DNA of 64,000 bases from Lethocerus indicus (Eukaryota; Arthropoda; Insecta; Hemiptera; Belostomatidae), in contig JACDQD010000011.1 in assembly GCA_019843655.1 (NCBI GenBank), positions 17,526,604 to 17,590,603 of the forward strand, in the 5' to 3' direction. Below are positions 36,229 to 46,735 of the stretch, piece after piece. A program made the position numbers and the translations under genes. Each line of letters opens with the position of its first letter. Position 1 is the stretch's first letter. The notes under the pieces are model-generated. The model saw only the letters and a program-made list of their open reading frames with translations, was not told the origin of the DNA and did no database searches.

Positions 36229-36608
36229 ATATTTTTATATATTTTTTAATTTTACGAAGGATTAAATATTGTAGGCGTTATATGGCTTGATTGCTGGGGG
36301 CGGGATTTTATAGACAATATTTGTTCCCACTCAAGTGGCAAAATTGTACGCAATTCTTCCTTATTAAATACATTTTTTTTGTTGGCCCTCGGCGTACAAT
36401 AAATGTCTCTGTATACTAATAGTTGATAGTGATCGTGGCCGATTGCCCAGTGCGGTCTCCTGGGGGAGGAAAACAGAAGATATGATAACTGAAAACGAGG
36501 AAATACGTGAAATAATAACCCCGTGTCGGCAGTTTATTTTCATAGTGTCACGGACCTGTTATTCGCAGTGCGTGTGTCCTCTCCCGCAGGAGACAGTCCA
36601 GGACACAC

Positions 36609-36611
<3 letters not shown>

Positions 36612-36649
<38 letters not shown>
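36612..36649 (+). repeat. (TA)n microsatellite
   Basis: About 19 units. Confidence 0.97.
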
Positions 36650-36652
<3 letters not shown>

Positions 36653-36802
36653 GGTGGAACGCGGACGACGAAAAAAAGGAGGATGGCGGAGGCAAAAAAC
36701 ATGCGCGCTCCGTGCTACTGATTACTGAAGACGCGGACATGTGTCGCATCCCACAACACAATGAGACTTCCTGGATAAGCCGTTATCCCACATCACGTTG
36801 AC

Positions 36803-36806
<4 letters not shown>

Positions 36807-36855
<49 letters not shown>
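36807..36855 (+). repeat. (TA)n microsatellite
   Basis: About 24 units, only 157 bp from the previous TA tract. Confidence 0.97.
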
Positions 36856-36862
<7 letters not shown>

Positions 36863-37119
36863 GATGTAGGGACCCAAACTCGGGTCATTCTGGAAATCGA
36901 AACAGAAGATTTTCGATAATGGACTCGGCTAAAGAAACGAATTCTTCATTGAAATTTCTTCATTGTTTTTTTAATGAATTTCAGAAAATTATTTTATAAA
37001 TAACGTAATCATTTGAAATATAGGAGTATCGGGTTTATAGCCAAGAACTCTCCTTAGATGATGGTGCAATGAAATTCTCATGAAATTTCCCTATTTAGAA
37101 TTCTCGTTTCTACCCTCGC

Positions 37120-37235
37120 CTTGCGAGGGGTTGGAATAGCGTAGATTTCATGTTCTTCTGTCTCCTCTCGCCGGTTCGGTCTTTTGCCACCTTCAGTAGC
37201 GGTGTCGGTCACAGCTAATTCCAACCGGAAGAACA
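37120..37235. mobile_element. Hairpin element, strongly deleted
   Basis: Outer left arm TTGCGAGGGGTTGGAATAGC GTAGATTTC, CTCTCGCCGGTTCGGTC, CACCTTCAGTAGCGGTGT, then the relic ATTCCAACC of the other side. Confidence 0.75.
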
Positions 37236-37501
37236 AGAAATCTATCTAATTTTCCTGTATTTTCCTAGTTTTCCTCTAAATATATTTCAGAATTTTGTCC
37301 CCCCGTGCGCGTACAGACAGCCGGTTCAGTAGGCCGGTTGCGTTGAGGGACCGGAAGTTCCGATAGAGGAGCGGCATAGTTCTCTTGAGATTAACAATTA
37401 ATTAGAGGCCGGGGTCCCATTTCGGTGGTGTATAGAGGCGGTGGCCCACGTCTCGACGGCGATGAATGCCCGTTTTAATTAGGGCCCGTTTCGACAATGC
37501 A

Positions 37502-37557
37502 CCAGCAGCAGGAGCAGCAGCAGCAGGAGCAGCATCAGGAGCAGGATCAGCGGCAGG
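37502..37557 (+). repeat. CAG-rich imperfect trinucleotide tract
   Basis: CAG units interrupted by GAG, CAT and GAT. Confidence 0.9.
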
Positions 37558-37672
37558 ACGAGAAGTCCTCATCCTCCTCCTCGTGATTGGTCCCGGCTGA
37601 TTGATGATGACTGGGCACGCCTCTCTTGATAGCACACCCATCTTGATTTAGCTTCTTGTTGTCGGTGTTAAA

Positions 37673-37698
37673 GCCGCCGCCGCCGCCGCCGCCGCCGC
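37673..37698 (+). repeat. (GCC)n microsatellite
   Basis: Eight GCC units. Confidence 0.95.
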
Positions 37699-38649
37699 AC
37701 TTAGCCAACCCATTGTCTGATCGATTGTCCCGTCGGACGAACGCTGTCGGCCATATTTAAAATGTAATTAGCCGGGCCGACAATGGGGTGCCGGCACAAT
37801 GGCGGCTCCTGGTCACGGCCTCCAATATCGCCAGCTACACCCCTCGGCCCTAAAATACTATATACACACACACACACACAGAATATAAAACAGAAAATAT
37901 CGTTTTCTCACCGAAAAAAACGGTTCGATTTCGACCTTTGCAAAACGTTTCACTACTGATTCTGGTGAAAAGCCGAAATGCAATGGGGTGACGATACACC
38001 TTCGGGGCTTGACAATAGAACTCGCCGGGTGAGGGGAGGGGGGTCAGACCATTAAGTTTAATGACCTAGTGGGAGCCGACCGTGGATGAGAGAACTTGGA
38101 ATCATTTTTTAATTCCTTCTTTTTTTACTTTATATCCTTTTCTCTCCTCGTACCGTAATTTCTTCTCTCTCTCTCTCTCGCTTTTTTTTTTTTTATCTTT
38201 TTCAACGGTGTTTTATTAAGCCGCTATAAGTGGAAACCGGCGCGGGTAGGAAGGCGTCAATATGATTGATGGCGGGTTATTTGGAACGAGACCGGCACCA
38301 AACAGGTAACTAATGGTTTTGTACCGGTCGGTTTAGGTCCTCCGCGGGGCCTACTGAGGACGGCGGACGGTTTCCTTTGAACGGTTAAGCGGCGTCCGCC
38401 GGGACGTTTTGTTCTGTCGCCGTGAACAATTTGAAAAGTTCAAATTATTTATCCGTCTCTTTTTTCCGGTAGGTTTTCGGCCAATAAAATAGGCCTTGAC
38501 ACATCCTCAATTATTGGGATCATCATATGACCATCATTCGCCACTAGCCGTTCGTCCATTGAATAAATAAAAAATTCTATTTTACATAGAACTCTTTTTA
38601 ATTTTGAAAATACAACAGTTTGGATCCAATAACAGGCCAAGTGAACGCA
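37699..38649. other. No gene seen
   Basis: (AC)n at 37863-37880, a CT tract near 38165-38180, and a hairpin scrap near 38351. Confidence 0.5.
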
Positions 38650-38653
38650 TTAA

Positions 38654-38963
38654 CCCATTAAGTACCGTAGGCCCAAAATGGGGCCTTTTGTAATTTATTT
38701 CTTTCAACTTGAATTATTACTCTGTCATCATTATTACTTTCAGTAATTTCACATTATAAATACTATATCGTGTTAAAATACTCGTAATTATGATTATTAT
38801 TCAAAATAAAAGATGATCGGTCTCATGTGTCGGTTCAGCTCTGTAGTGCCCTAATCCCCGAATGGGACTTGATTTAAAAGGGAGGTGCTATTTGATAATA
38901 ATGCATAGTAATACGTAAATTGTATGCAAAATTTTCAGAAAAACAAATTTGGTACTTAATGGG
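38654..38963. mobile_element. piggyBac-type MITE, 310 bp
   Basis: Perfect 13-bp inverted ends CCCATTAAGTACC / GGTACTTAATGGG, flanked on both sides by TTAA (38650-38653 and 38964-38967), the target of piggyBac transposases. AT-rich interior without an open frame, so non-autonomous. Confidence 0.92.
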
Positions 38964-38967
38964 TTAA

Positions 38968-40640
38968 AACCGTGAAAACGACAGATTAAATGATTTATTT
39001 ATAAATTCAGATTGTAAACTTTCGCTTTTAAGGGTAAAGTCTTATTTCCGGTCGACCCGTGTACTTAGACGGACCGACGATGATGGTTTGAAGAATTCAA
39101 ATTTGAGATTTCGCGTTCTTCTGCTCGCCGTCCTCAGCGGCGACTGCGTTCCTGGTCTTCAGGAGGCCGAAGAAAGCGACCCTCGGTATTCCGAAACCGC
39201 AAGAACTATTCGAATTTCACTTGAATTCGATTTCAGTGAACTGGACCGTCGAGGCTTTGTAAAATATCGGCCGTATTAGCCGATTACCGAGTCGCTAATT
39301 GGGGAAAAAGAACGGTTAGCTGAACAATAAGGTGTGAAAAGAAGTGTTTTCTCCTCGATCCGCGTTGAATTATTTAAGTTGACCGGAAACGGAGTAGGAA
39401 AAAAAAAAGGAACATATTCTCTCCAGTATTCCAATATAATTGGGTTGGTAGTCATTTCCGCCGGTAGCTACCCCCGGCTTCTACTACCGTCCCGACGGGA
39501 CGTTCTTCCATCAACGTTGCCGGCCCACGAATCAATCATCCGGTCAATTAATGCCGACAGCTATGTTATTGACGTTCGCAGCTTCGGTACTCTTAAATTT
39601 TTCCGAGTACAGGAAGTACCGACAAATCCAGTTGGTCGGAACCCTTTTGGTCTTCCCAGTGGCGTGGTGGCGGACCCTGATGACCTCTGCTCCAGTAGAA
39701 TAGCCGACGTTTCCAATTTCAGTTATTCGCAACACGAAAGTGAAAACTGAATGAACTGAAAAGCAAAACTAATGCCCTAGAGACAGTGCTGATAGAATGC
39801 TTCCATCCGGACTCGCGGAAAAACCCCTTTTTTTCAGTTCATTTGTGAAAATTTCGCCCCGAACACTGCCCCGCGGCTCGTACTTCAAACTTAAATTCTC
39901 GTCCAATTCATTCCTCTTTGCGGCAAAAGCCATAAACCGCCACGTTGTCCATAAAACAACGCCGGACAAAAACGAAAACAGAAAAAAGACCAGGAGGATA
40001 TAACGCTCGTTGGGCGCTGAACAGGAAGCGAAAAATCGGGGCGACGGAGACAGAAAACAAAAATTAGGAGGTAAATTGGGTATAATTAGGAGGAAGTGAG
40101 GAGGGACAATGGGTGGACTCACGAGATAGAACCGGCAGATAGTGCTCAGCTATCTGCGATATCTGATCGCATTTACCTGTACGTACAGACCGTTTCCTGC
40201 GTGTACAAATAGAGTACGTGATTTTTACAACATCCAAGATATCCTATGTACCATGTATTCAAGGGAGAATATCAGGAAACAATACAAAAAAAAACACAGC
40301 TTTAACAGAGACATAGGGTACAGTACCCAACGCTGATCAACAGAAGTTGGTTTCCGGCAATAATTTCCGGTTTTAAATTTATTGTATTCATTTGAAGAAG
40401 AAAAAATAAAACTGGCAGGAGATAGGTTTTAATTTTTTTTTTTTTTTTGGCGGGGGGGCCTCATCCAGGATGATGCCCGCGCATTAAAGTCGCTGGGACG
40501 TTGGTGTTATTGGCGAGATCCCGAGTCCAGAAGTGGATGACCCTGTAAATGAAGAATGTGATGGAGGATGGTTACACGTGAACGTCGACCCACGCGACCA
40601 CACGGGTGCCCACGCAGCCGTCGTCATCGCAAGAAACGCT
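38968..40640. other. No gene recognised
   Basis: A 138-codon frame at 39334-39750 has no recognisable domain. An 8-bp inverted repeat with a 7-nt loop sits at 40135-40157 (GCAGATAG). T and G runs near 40431-40457. Confidence 0.5.
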
Positions 40641-40717
40641 GAGGAAGAAGAGGACGAGGAGGAGGAGGAGGAGGAGGAGGAGGAGGAGGAGGAGGAGGAG
40701 GAGGAGGAGGAGGAGGA
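40641..40717 (+). repeat. (GAG)n microsatellite
   Basis: About 20 pure GAG units preceded by imperfect GAA/GAC units. Reads as poly-Glu or poly-Arg; no gene context. Confidence 0.97.
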
Positions 40718-40977
40718 TGTACGCGCATTTCTCTAGTGTACGCCGAGAAGAACGCCGATTAATATATTGCCCGGTGAAAGCCGGGGGAACTTTATTATTT
40801 GAACTTTGACAGAGGGTGAGCAGGACAACTGAAGGCGGAGGGTTGTTTATTACCGAGAGTTGTGGCCGGATACGGACTGTCTTCACAAATCGGTCGCATC
40901 CGTTATCCTACCCGGTATGGGCACGGGCTTTGCTTAAGCCAGGGAATAGACCGATTTAAACAATTACTGTATGTATA

Positions 40978-40980
<3 letters not shown>

Positions 40981-41029
<49 letters not shown>
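40981..41029 (+). repeat. (AT)n microsatellite
   Basis: About 24 units. Confidence 0.97.
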
Positions 41030-41032
<3 letters not shown>

Positions 41033-41088
41033 TCTCCTCTTGTCATAACGCGGTTCACTTCTCCCAGTAGATTTTCCACTTATACGCA

Positions 41089-41308
41089 TTAGGGGTACAC
41101 AAAAGGAATCAACATTGTGACTGTGGAATTCATTTTATTTTGCTTAAAAAAGAAACTTTAATTATTAATCTACAATATATTCACCGATATTATCAACAAC
41201 TCTACAACTCCCACTTTTCCGGCAAATTTTCGATTCCCCTCTTGAGGAACTCCTCAAGACCAAAATACATCTCTTATCAAATTGTCGATTACTTTTGGGT
41301 AAACCTAA
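41089..41308 (-). mobile_element. Mariner-derived MITE, copy C
   Basis: 220 bp. Ends TTAGGGGTACACAAAAGGAAT and ATTACTTTTGGGTAAACCTAA. Flanks are CA and TG rather than TA, so the duplication has decayed or one side was lost. The minus strand retains the FGLEEFLKRGIENLPEKW-type transposase end. Confidence 0.88.
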
Positions 41309-41316
41309 TGTACAGA

Positions 41317-41908
41317 TTTTTGTACTTTTCACTATGCCGCCGAATTTTACGGTATTTTTATTTTTCTTAAATGAAAATTTTCAGGCCCAAAACATTGAAG
41401 ATATAAAAAATATATTGCATATTTATTAAAAGAATATTAACTGGCTATAATCTAGCAATTGCCTCGTATAAATCTAACTTTGTATTTGGGTAGTTTTCGC
41501 TGTATAGCCGGATTTTACGGTATTTTTTAAATATGTATTAGTTTAACATACCTGTTTTGTGGTCTGTCTCCTCTCGCTGGTCTTTTGCTAGACCTGTTTC
41601 GGCTGCTCGCCACCTTCAGTAGCGGTGTTACACTGAAGATGTACTGTATTGTCACAGTACAAGCGACGGTGCAGTGAGGATGCCTCCAGAAAACATCCAA
41701 AGTGCCAAAAGTGAAGCGCTACTGAAGATGGCGAGCGGCCGAAATCGGTCTAGCGAAAGACCAAACCGGCGAGAGGAGACAGAAACCGCCAGTTTTTGAA
41801 ATGAACTAGTGAATTATCGAAAAGACAGCGGTAATTTTCGACTGAATAGTTGGGATTGTTGGGAAAAAAATCCTTCCAGCTAATTTTCCTTGAATATATT
41901 TCCAGGAC
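41317..41908 (+). mobile_element. Composite element: AT-rich body, hairpin, then second body
   Basis: 41317-41552 recurs inverted at 56216-56472 (for example CACTATGCCGCCGAATTTTA, TTTCGCTGTATAGCCGG). The hairpin lies at 41540-41790. The part after it (TTTTTGAAATGAACTAG, AATTATCGAAAAGACAGCGG) recurs at 61802-61860, and the end near 41870-41905 resembles 43755-43791. So the hairpin is one module of a longer family. Confidence 0.8.
41540..41790. mobile_element. Hairpin element inside composite element
   Basis: AGTTTAACATACCTGTTTTG at the left end. Both arms present, with CTAGACCTGTTTCGGCTG and GGCGAGCGGCCGAAATCGG. The outer right arm is missing. Confidence 0.9.
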
Positions 41909-43090
41909 CTTCTCTTCGCGGGTTCGAACAAAAAGGAAGTCCCGGTTTAATCGAGCGCATTTTCAATTTTTTCACGCCGCCGTAGCTCACGGCCTGTTAT
42001 ATTATTGTCGCGATTTGCGCCATCTGTCGCAACATTTTTTTTCAATTTTTTCCTCCGACCGACGGACAGCGGTCACGCTGCTGCCACCCCCGGGGCGGCG
42101 TATATTAAAACAGGCGGCCGGGAGGAGGGAAAAAGGAAAAAATTGACAAAAACCGCGCTCGGCGTAACGGAGCCGCGTCCCACATCGAACCGCGACGTGT
42201 CGTATGTGCCTTTTTCTGGATTTCCCCCCACCCCCACCCCCTCAATTACCCGGAATTTTCGGGGGTTCTCGGCACAAGAAAATCGTGCCCGGGTCCAAGC
42301 GTTATGGCGTCCAAAAACGAATACAAATAGACCACCCCAGCGGTCTCCGTTGAAAGGATATGGACAGAAGAGTGGATCAACTTGGGATTCCTCTTTGGAT
42401 TATGACTCGTAATGGATGGCGAAAAGCCTAATTAATGATTCCGCTCTAAACCAGTAAATACGGCAGCATACCCTGGTACATACACCTGGAGAATTTCATG
42501 TGTGTTTTCATGGACAACTGGATTCACAATTAGCCCCCCCCCCTAGAGGTAAACAATGTAGGCCCACTAACCGGCATCTGAGTTTCGAAATTGGTGCCAG
42601 TTTTATTTTTTTTCTCCATCCGAATTTCGACATTTTCTTTTTTCATTAAAAGACTTTTCGTCAGCCCGCGACCAAACACGCTTCAGGTAACGAGGAGAAT
42701 GAGCATTAAACGTCGAACCAACTTAGGAACAATGAAAGGAAACGGAGCTGTTAACGGGTTGTGTTTTCAACGATAACGATCTGCCGTTTTTATTTATTTA
42801 TTAAACCTCAGTTGACAAAAGTTGGTTTTTGCTTTTCACCAACGTCAGCGGGCAAAGAACTGGACTCGCATCCAGAGTCCTCCGAACCATTCTTGTTTCC
42901 CGGCTAACTAAAATATTTTTCATGAAAAACACTTTCAAGCAATTTCATTTCTAACTACGAAGATTTATTGTACGATAAATAATAAGGAAAAAAAATTGTA
43001 GTACACTGGGACAGTCGCAGGGGAGTAACGCTGGATCTTGTCCAACTCTAATTACAGACTGAAAGGTCGGAAAATTTTTAAATATGCATT
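41909..43090. other. No gene recognised; part of composite element
   Basis: 42600-42712 matches 43780-43868 (TTTTCGTCAGCCCGCGACCA, CAAACACGCTTC, GGTAACGAGGAGAATGAGC), giving a downstream module of the composite family. The rest is unrecognised. Confidence 0.55.
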
Positions 43091-43345
43091 AGTTTAACCT
43101 GCCTGTTTCGGTGTTTCGCTAGGCCGGTTTCGGCCGCTCGCCATCTTCAGTTGGCGGTGTTATACTGAAGACCTACTGTGTATTGTCACAGTACAAGCGG
43201 CAGTGACAGTGCTGCGCAGTGAGGATGCCCCCCCCAAAAAACATCCAAAGTGGCAAAAGTGAAGCGCTACCGAAGATGGCGAGCGGCAGAAACTGGCGAA
43301 AGACCAAACCGGCGGGAGGAGACAGAAACACACGAAATCTACGGT
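43091..43345. mobile_element. Hairpin element
   Basis: AGTTTAACCTGCCTG left end, both arms present, right arm to ACACACGAAATCTACGG. Left arm lacks the GGGGTTGGAATAC segment. Confidence 0.9.
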
Positions 43346-43383
43346 AAATATGTGGTAATTTCGATTGAATTATTATTTTGATA

Positions 43384-43727
43384 TACCTGTTTTGTGGTCT
43401 GCGAGGGGTTGTGGGATACTGTAGGTTCGTGATGTTTCTGTCTCCTCTCGCCGGTTTGGTCTTTTGCTAGACCGGTTTCGGCCGCTCGCCATCTTCAGTA
43501 GCGCTGTGTTAGTCACTCCTCACTGCACTGTCACTTTCACATGTACTGTCCGACAAACCGACAAACACCACAGTACATGTGAAAGTGACAGTGGGCAGTG
43601 AGGATGCCCAAAAAACATCCAAAGTGCTAACAGTGACTAACACCGCTACTGAAGATGGCGAGCGGCCGAAACCGGTCTAGCAAAAGACCAAACCAGCGAG
43701 AGGAGACAGAAACATCACGAACCTACT
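43384..43727. mobile_element. Hairpin element, near-complete
   Basis: Starts TACCTGTTTTGTGGTCTGCG. The turn is at about 43550-43575 between complementary ACATGTACTGT and ACAGTACATGT. Right arm runs to AACATCACGAACCTAC; the outermost 45 bp of that arm are missing. Confidence 0.93.
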
Positions 43728-43779
43728 GAATTATTATTGTTATCAATGTCGAGAAAAACCCTTCCGGTTAATTTTTCTG

Positions 43780-43868
43780 GAATATATTTCCATTTTCTTT
43801 TGTTACTGAATGAATTTTCGTCAGCCCACGACCACACACGCTTCGGGTAACGAGGAGAATGAGCGTTA
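43780..43868 (+). repeat. Composite-element module, second copy
   Basis: About 85 bp matching 42600-42712 in the same orientation. Confidence 0.8.
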
Positions 43869-44811
43869 AAATGTATTATTTAAAGTATCGATTTTAAAAA
43901 TGTAGACGGTTAGAGACACACAAATTGCACTTATACACGTACAGACTTTGAACATCCCCCGACTTAGGAACATCCGTATTTAAACGAGGGTTGGGCGCGG
44001 GGGTTGCTGCTTTATACGGTCGGTCCGCTTTTCAGAATGAGTGCTTCAAGTTCTTGTAAAGACAGAAAAAAAATAAACGACAACAACAAGAACAACGCCT
44101 ACAATCTGTATAGCGTGACGGACTGAGGGGGTGCTGGGTGGGGGGGGGTTTGGAAGTGTTGTACTTTTTAATTGCGTTAGCCCTGTCTCTCTGTACGTGT
44201 TCCGCTATCGGAGTCCCGGATCTGTTCCCCGGTAACTGGATGACTTCCGCCCTGGCCATTAGTCAGACCGATCGGAGTGAGGGAGGGAGTGGGGAGGGAG
44301 GGAGGGAGGGTTGGCCGGTACCGAGAAACGAACCCGCTTTCCCACCCTTATGATGAATATTCCGTAAACGTTTATGCAAATTCGGGGGGATGTAATTGTC
44401 CCTGACGGCTGGGGTTAATTGTTTCTTGTAGGGCTGTTGTTGTTGTTGTTGTTGTAGTTGTTGTGGGGTCCGTGTCTCAAAATGATAATTGCCTACCGGC
44501 CGTACCCGGCGTTATCACTACGCTCTTATCACCGCCCCCAACCAACCCCTCGGATAAGCCACAGCCGACTGGAACAAATCGCCCTCTTAATTCGTTTATC
44601 TTTTACACGCCGGTTTTTCATTCTCTCTCTGATTATTTTTTGTTCTAAACGAAACGGTGTCGTGTATTAATGATGATCGATTGGGCCGGGGGTGGGAGTT
44701 TCGTAAATCCGGAATGAAATAATTTCGTCGCAACAATATCGCGTTGTGTTAACGAACAACGCGTATATGATACACGTTGCGTGTAAATGAGCCACAAACT
44801 GCGGTTCACAC
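43869..44811. other. No gene recognised; G-rich and GTT tracts
   Basis: (GGGA)n at 44278-44310, (GTT)n at 44434-44465 and G/C runs. No domain in the open frames. Confidence 0.5.
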
Positions 44812-44869
44812 TGCTACTGAAGATGGCGAGCGGCCGAAAACCGATCTAGCGAAAGTTCCAAACTAATCT
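44812..44869 (-). mobile_element. Hairpin-element right-arm fragment
   Basis: CACTGCTACTGAAGATGGCG, AGCGGCCGAAAACCGATCTA and GCGAAAG. Confidence 0.75.
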
Positions 44870-44907
44870 ATATTATATTTGACTACCCGGTCGGATATAC
44901 ATATATA

Positions 44908-45083
44908 GGGTGTCCCAAAATTTGCCACAATTCTTGCGGTAAAGTCGGCAACCGTATTAAAAAAAACCCCCATTAGTTTAGGGTTAGTAGAAATGTGTTT
45001 TCATTGTTGAACAATATTTAAAAAATAATGAAAGTTTGGCAGCCACAGTTCGATTCAAATCTTGCGTCAATTTTGGGACACCC
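44908..45083 (+). mobile_element. DUF4817-type MITE, 176 bp
   Basis: GGGTGTCCCAAAATTTGCCA at the left and TCTTGCGTCAATTTTGGGAC ACCC at the right, with TA on each side (44906-44907, 45084-45085). Keeps a scrap of transposase N-terminus (VFIVEQYLKNNESLAATVR) with the start region deleted. Confidence 0.88.
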
Positions 45084-45090
45084 TATAATA

Positions 45091-45306
45091 TTAGGGGTAC
45101 CGAAAAGTAATCGACATTTTGACTTTGGAATTCATTTTATTTCGCTAAAAAAGAAACTTTAATTATTAATCTACTGAATATTCACCGATATTATCGACAA
45201 TTCTCCGGCCACTCTTCCGGCAAATTTTCGATTCCCCTCTCGAAGAACTCTTCGGGACCGAAATATATCTTATCGAAAATTGTCGATCACTTTTGGGTAC
45301 ATCTAA
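45091..45306 (-). mobile_element. Mariner-derived MITE, copy D
   Basis: 216 bp with TA at 45089-45090 and 45307-45308. It sits only 7 bp from the DUF4817-type MITE. Minus strand reads RGIENLPEEWPENCR-like relics of the mariner C-terminus. Confidence 0.9.
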
Positions 45307-45900
45307 TATATCGGTGGATATATAATTCTACGGAAGTGGCTGCGGTTTCGGGTGCGTCAAAAGACGTACCCGTTTCGAGAGCATCAAAACGAGATGATGA
45401 TGAAAAAAAATAAAATAAAAAAGCTGACACAAACTGGAGAAGTAGGGGGGGGAGTTTGCGGTCTCTGGAATCGAACCCCGGGCCGAGGGTAGTATCGCGT
45501 CTAATGCTCCTATCGTGTTACACCCGCTGTCACTATACACAGTGTCGTCTCCGTAGGAGGTCCCCGGCTCCAGTGGGGGTGGTCCCGTCTTCAGAACGGC
45601 CCCATATATCATAACACGGTTCGCACCAACCCGTTTTTTTTTCCTTTTACTAATATATATATACTATAATAATCGCTATACCAATTAATAATTACACGAA
45701 AACATACACAGTACAATAGGAAGTTATTCATTTTTCACTATCACATTTTTAATTAAAAGAAGGAATCGAAACGTTTTTTTGTATATTTTTGGGGTAGAGA
45801 CAACTTTCAAAATTTTGGGAATCGCCCAGAAAATAGCTAAGTAAATTGGTAACCATTTTCGTTTAATTGCCTGGAAAAATAAACAATCTCGACATTCCAA
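45307..45900. other. No gene recognised
   Basis: A B-box-like word (GGTTCGATTCC, minus strand near 45470) occurs, but no tRNA fold could be built around it. Confidence 0.45.
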
Positions 45901-46119
45901 GGTCATTTCGTGTACTGTCAGGGCTCTAAAAGGCCTCTGAAAATGCAACAAGAAAAGTCCTTCTATCTGTCGTAGAACTGGAGTTATGGAGAAAAAACGT
46001 TTCCTCAGCCTTCAGTTAATCTATTTGATCCGTCATTTCGTGCGTGATTAGACCTCTAAAAGTCCTACAGAATGCAATAAGAACGGCCCTTCTATCTGTC
46101 GTAGAACTGGAGTTCTAGA
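45901..46119 (+). repeat. Tandem duplication, about 130-bp period, 2 copies
   Basis: GTCATTTCGTG..., CTCTAAAAG..., and CTTCTATCTGTCGTAGAACT GGAGTT occur at about 45901-45999 and 46031-46119. A related word is at 47592-47615 (GGTCGTAGATATTGGAGTTA). Confidence 0.85.
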
Positions 46120-46158
46120 CACAAATTTCTACAGAGGAATTCATCGAGTCCTCTGAGG

Positions 46159-46735
46159 TTGTTGAGAAATCTACAGGAGGAATTTCCAATTTATTTGGGT
46201 TTGGGAGAGGACTTTTTTGGGGAGGGGAATATAATTGAAAATATAACTGCGGAGAAAATAGAATTCGATTGGCCGTTTCATGAAATTGGCTGCAATGAGA
46301 ATTCTTCTCAAATAAGCGTTAATATAAAAAAAAATCAAGAATCTCTCGGTACTATAAATCTACGAAATAGTTGCAACTTCCAATTTATTTGGGTTGGAAG
46401 AGACTTTGTTGTGGGTTATTTTTTTTTGGGGAATTTAATTGAAAATATATTTTCAAATATAGAATAGCAGAAAATAGAATTCGGGACTAATAAGACTGAC
46501 CGTTTCATGAAATTGGCTGCAATGAAAATTCTCAAATAATCGTTAATATGAACAAATCATGAATCTATAAATATACGACACGGGTTTGTAGAGTTGGGAT
46601 TCATTGCGTGAAAATAGAATTCAATTGGAATATGACTGAATGTTTCATGAAATTGGCTGCAATGAGAATTCTTCCCACGTAAGCGTTATTATAACAAAAA
46701 TCAAGAATCCTTCGGTTTACGACACAAGTTGAATT
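46159..46735 (+). repeat. Degenerate tandem repeat, 3 units
   Basis: TTTCATGAAATTGGCTGCAA recurs at about 46276, 46503 and 46643, each with GAAAATAGAATTC before and an AAGCGTTAATATAA-like block after. TTCCAATTTATTTGGGTT recurs at about 46183 and 46379. Spacing varies, so units were deleted internally. Confidence 0.85.

Noticed and set aside
40533..40736. Acidic-tailed small protein
   Set aside because: The Glu run is a GAG microsatellite, and the reverse and shifted frames are equally open.
45465..45540. tRNA gene on the minus strand
   Set aside because: A GGTTCGATTCC B-box word is present, but no acceptor stem or proper T-stem can be formed.
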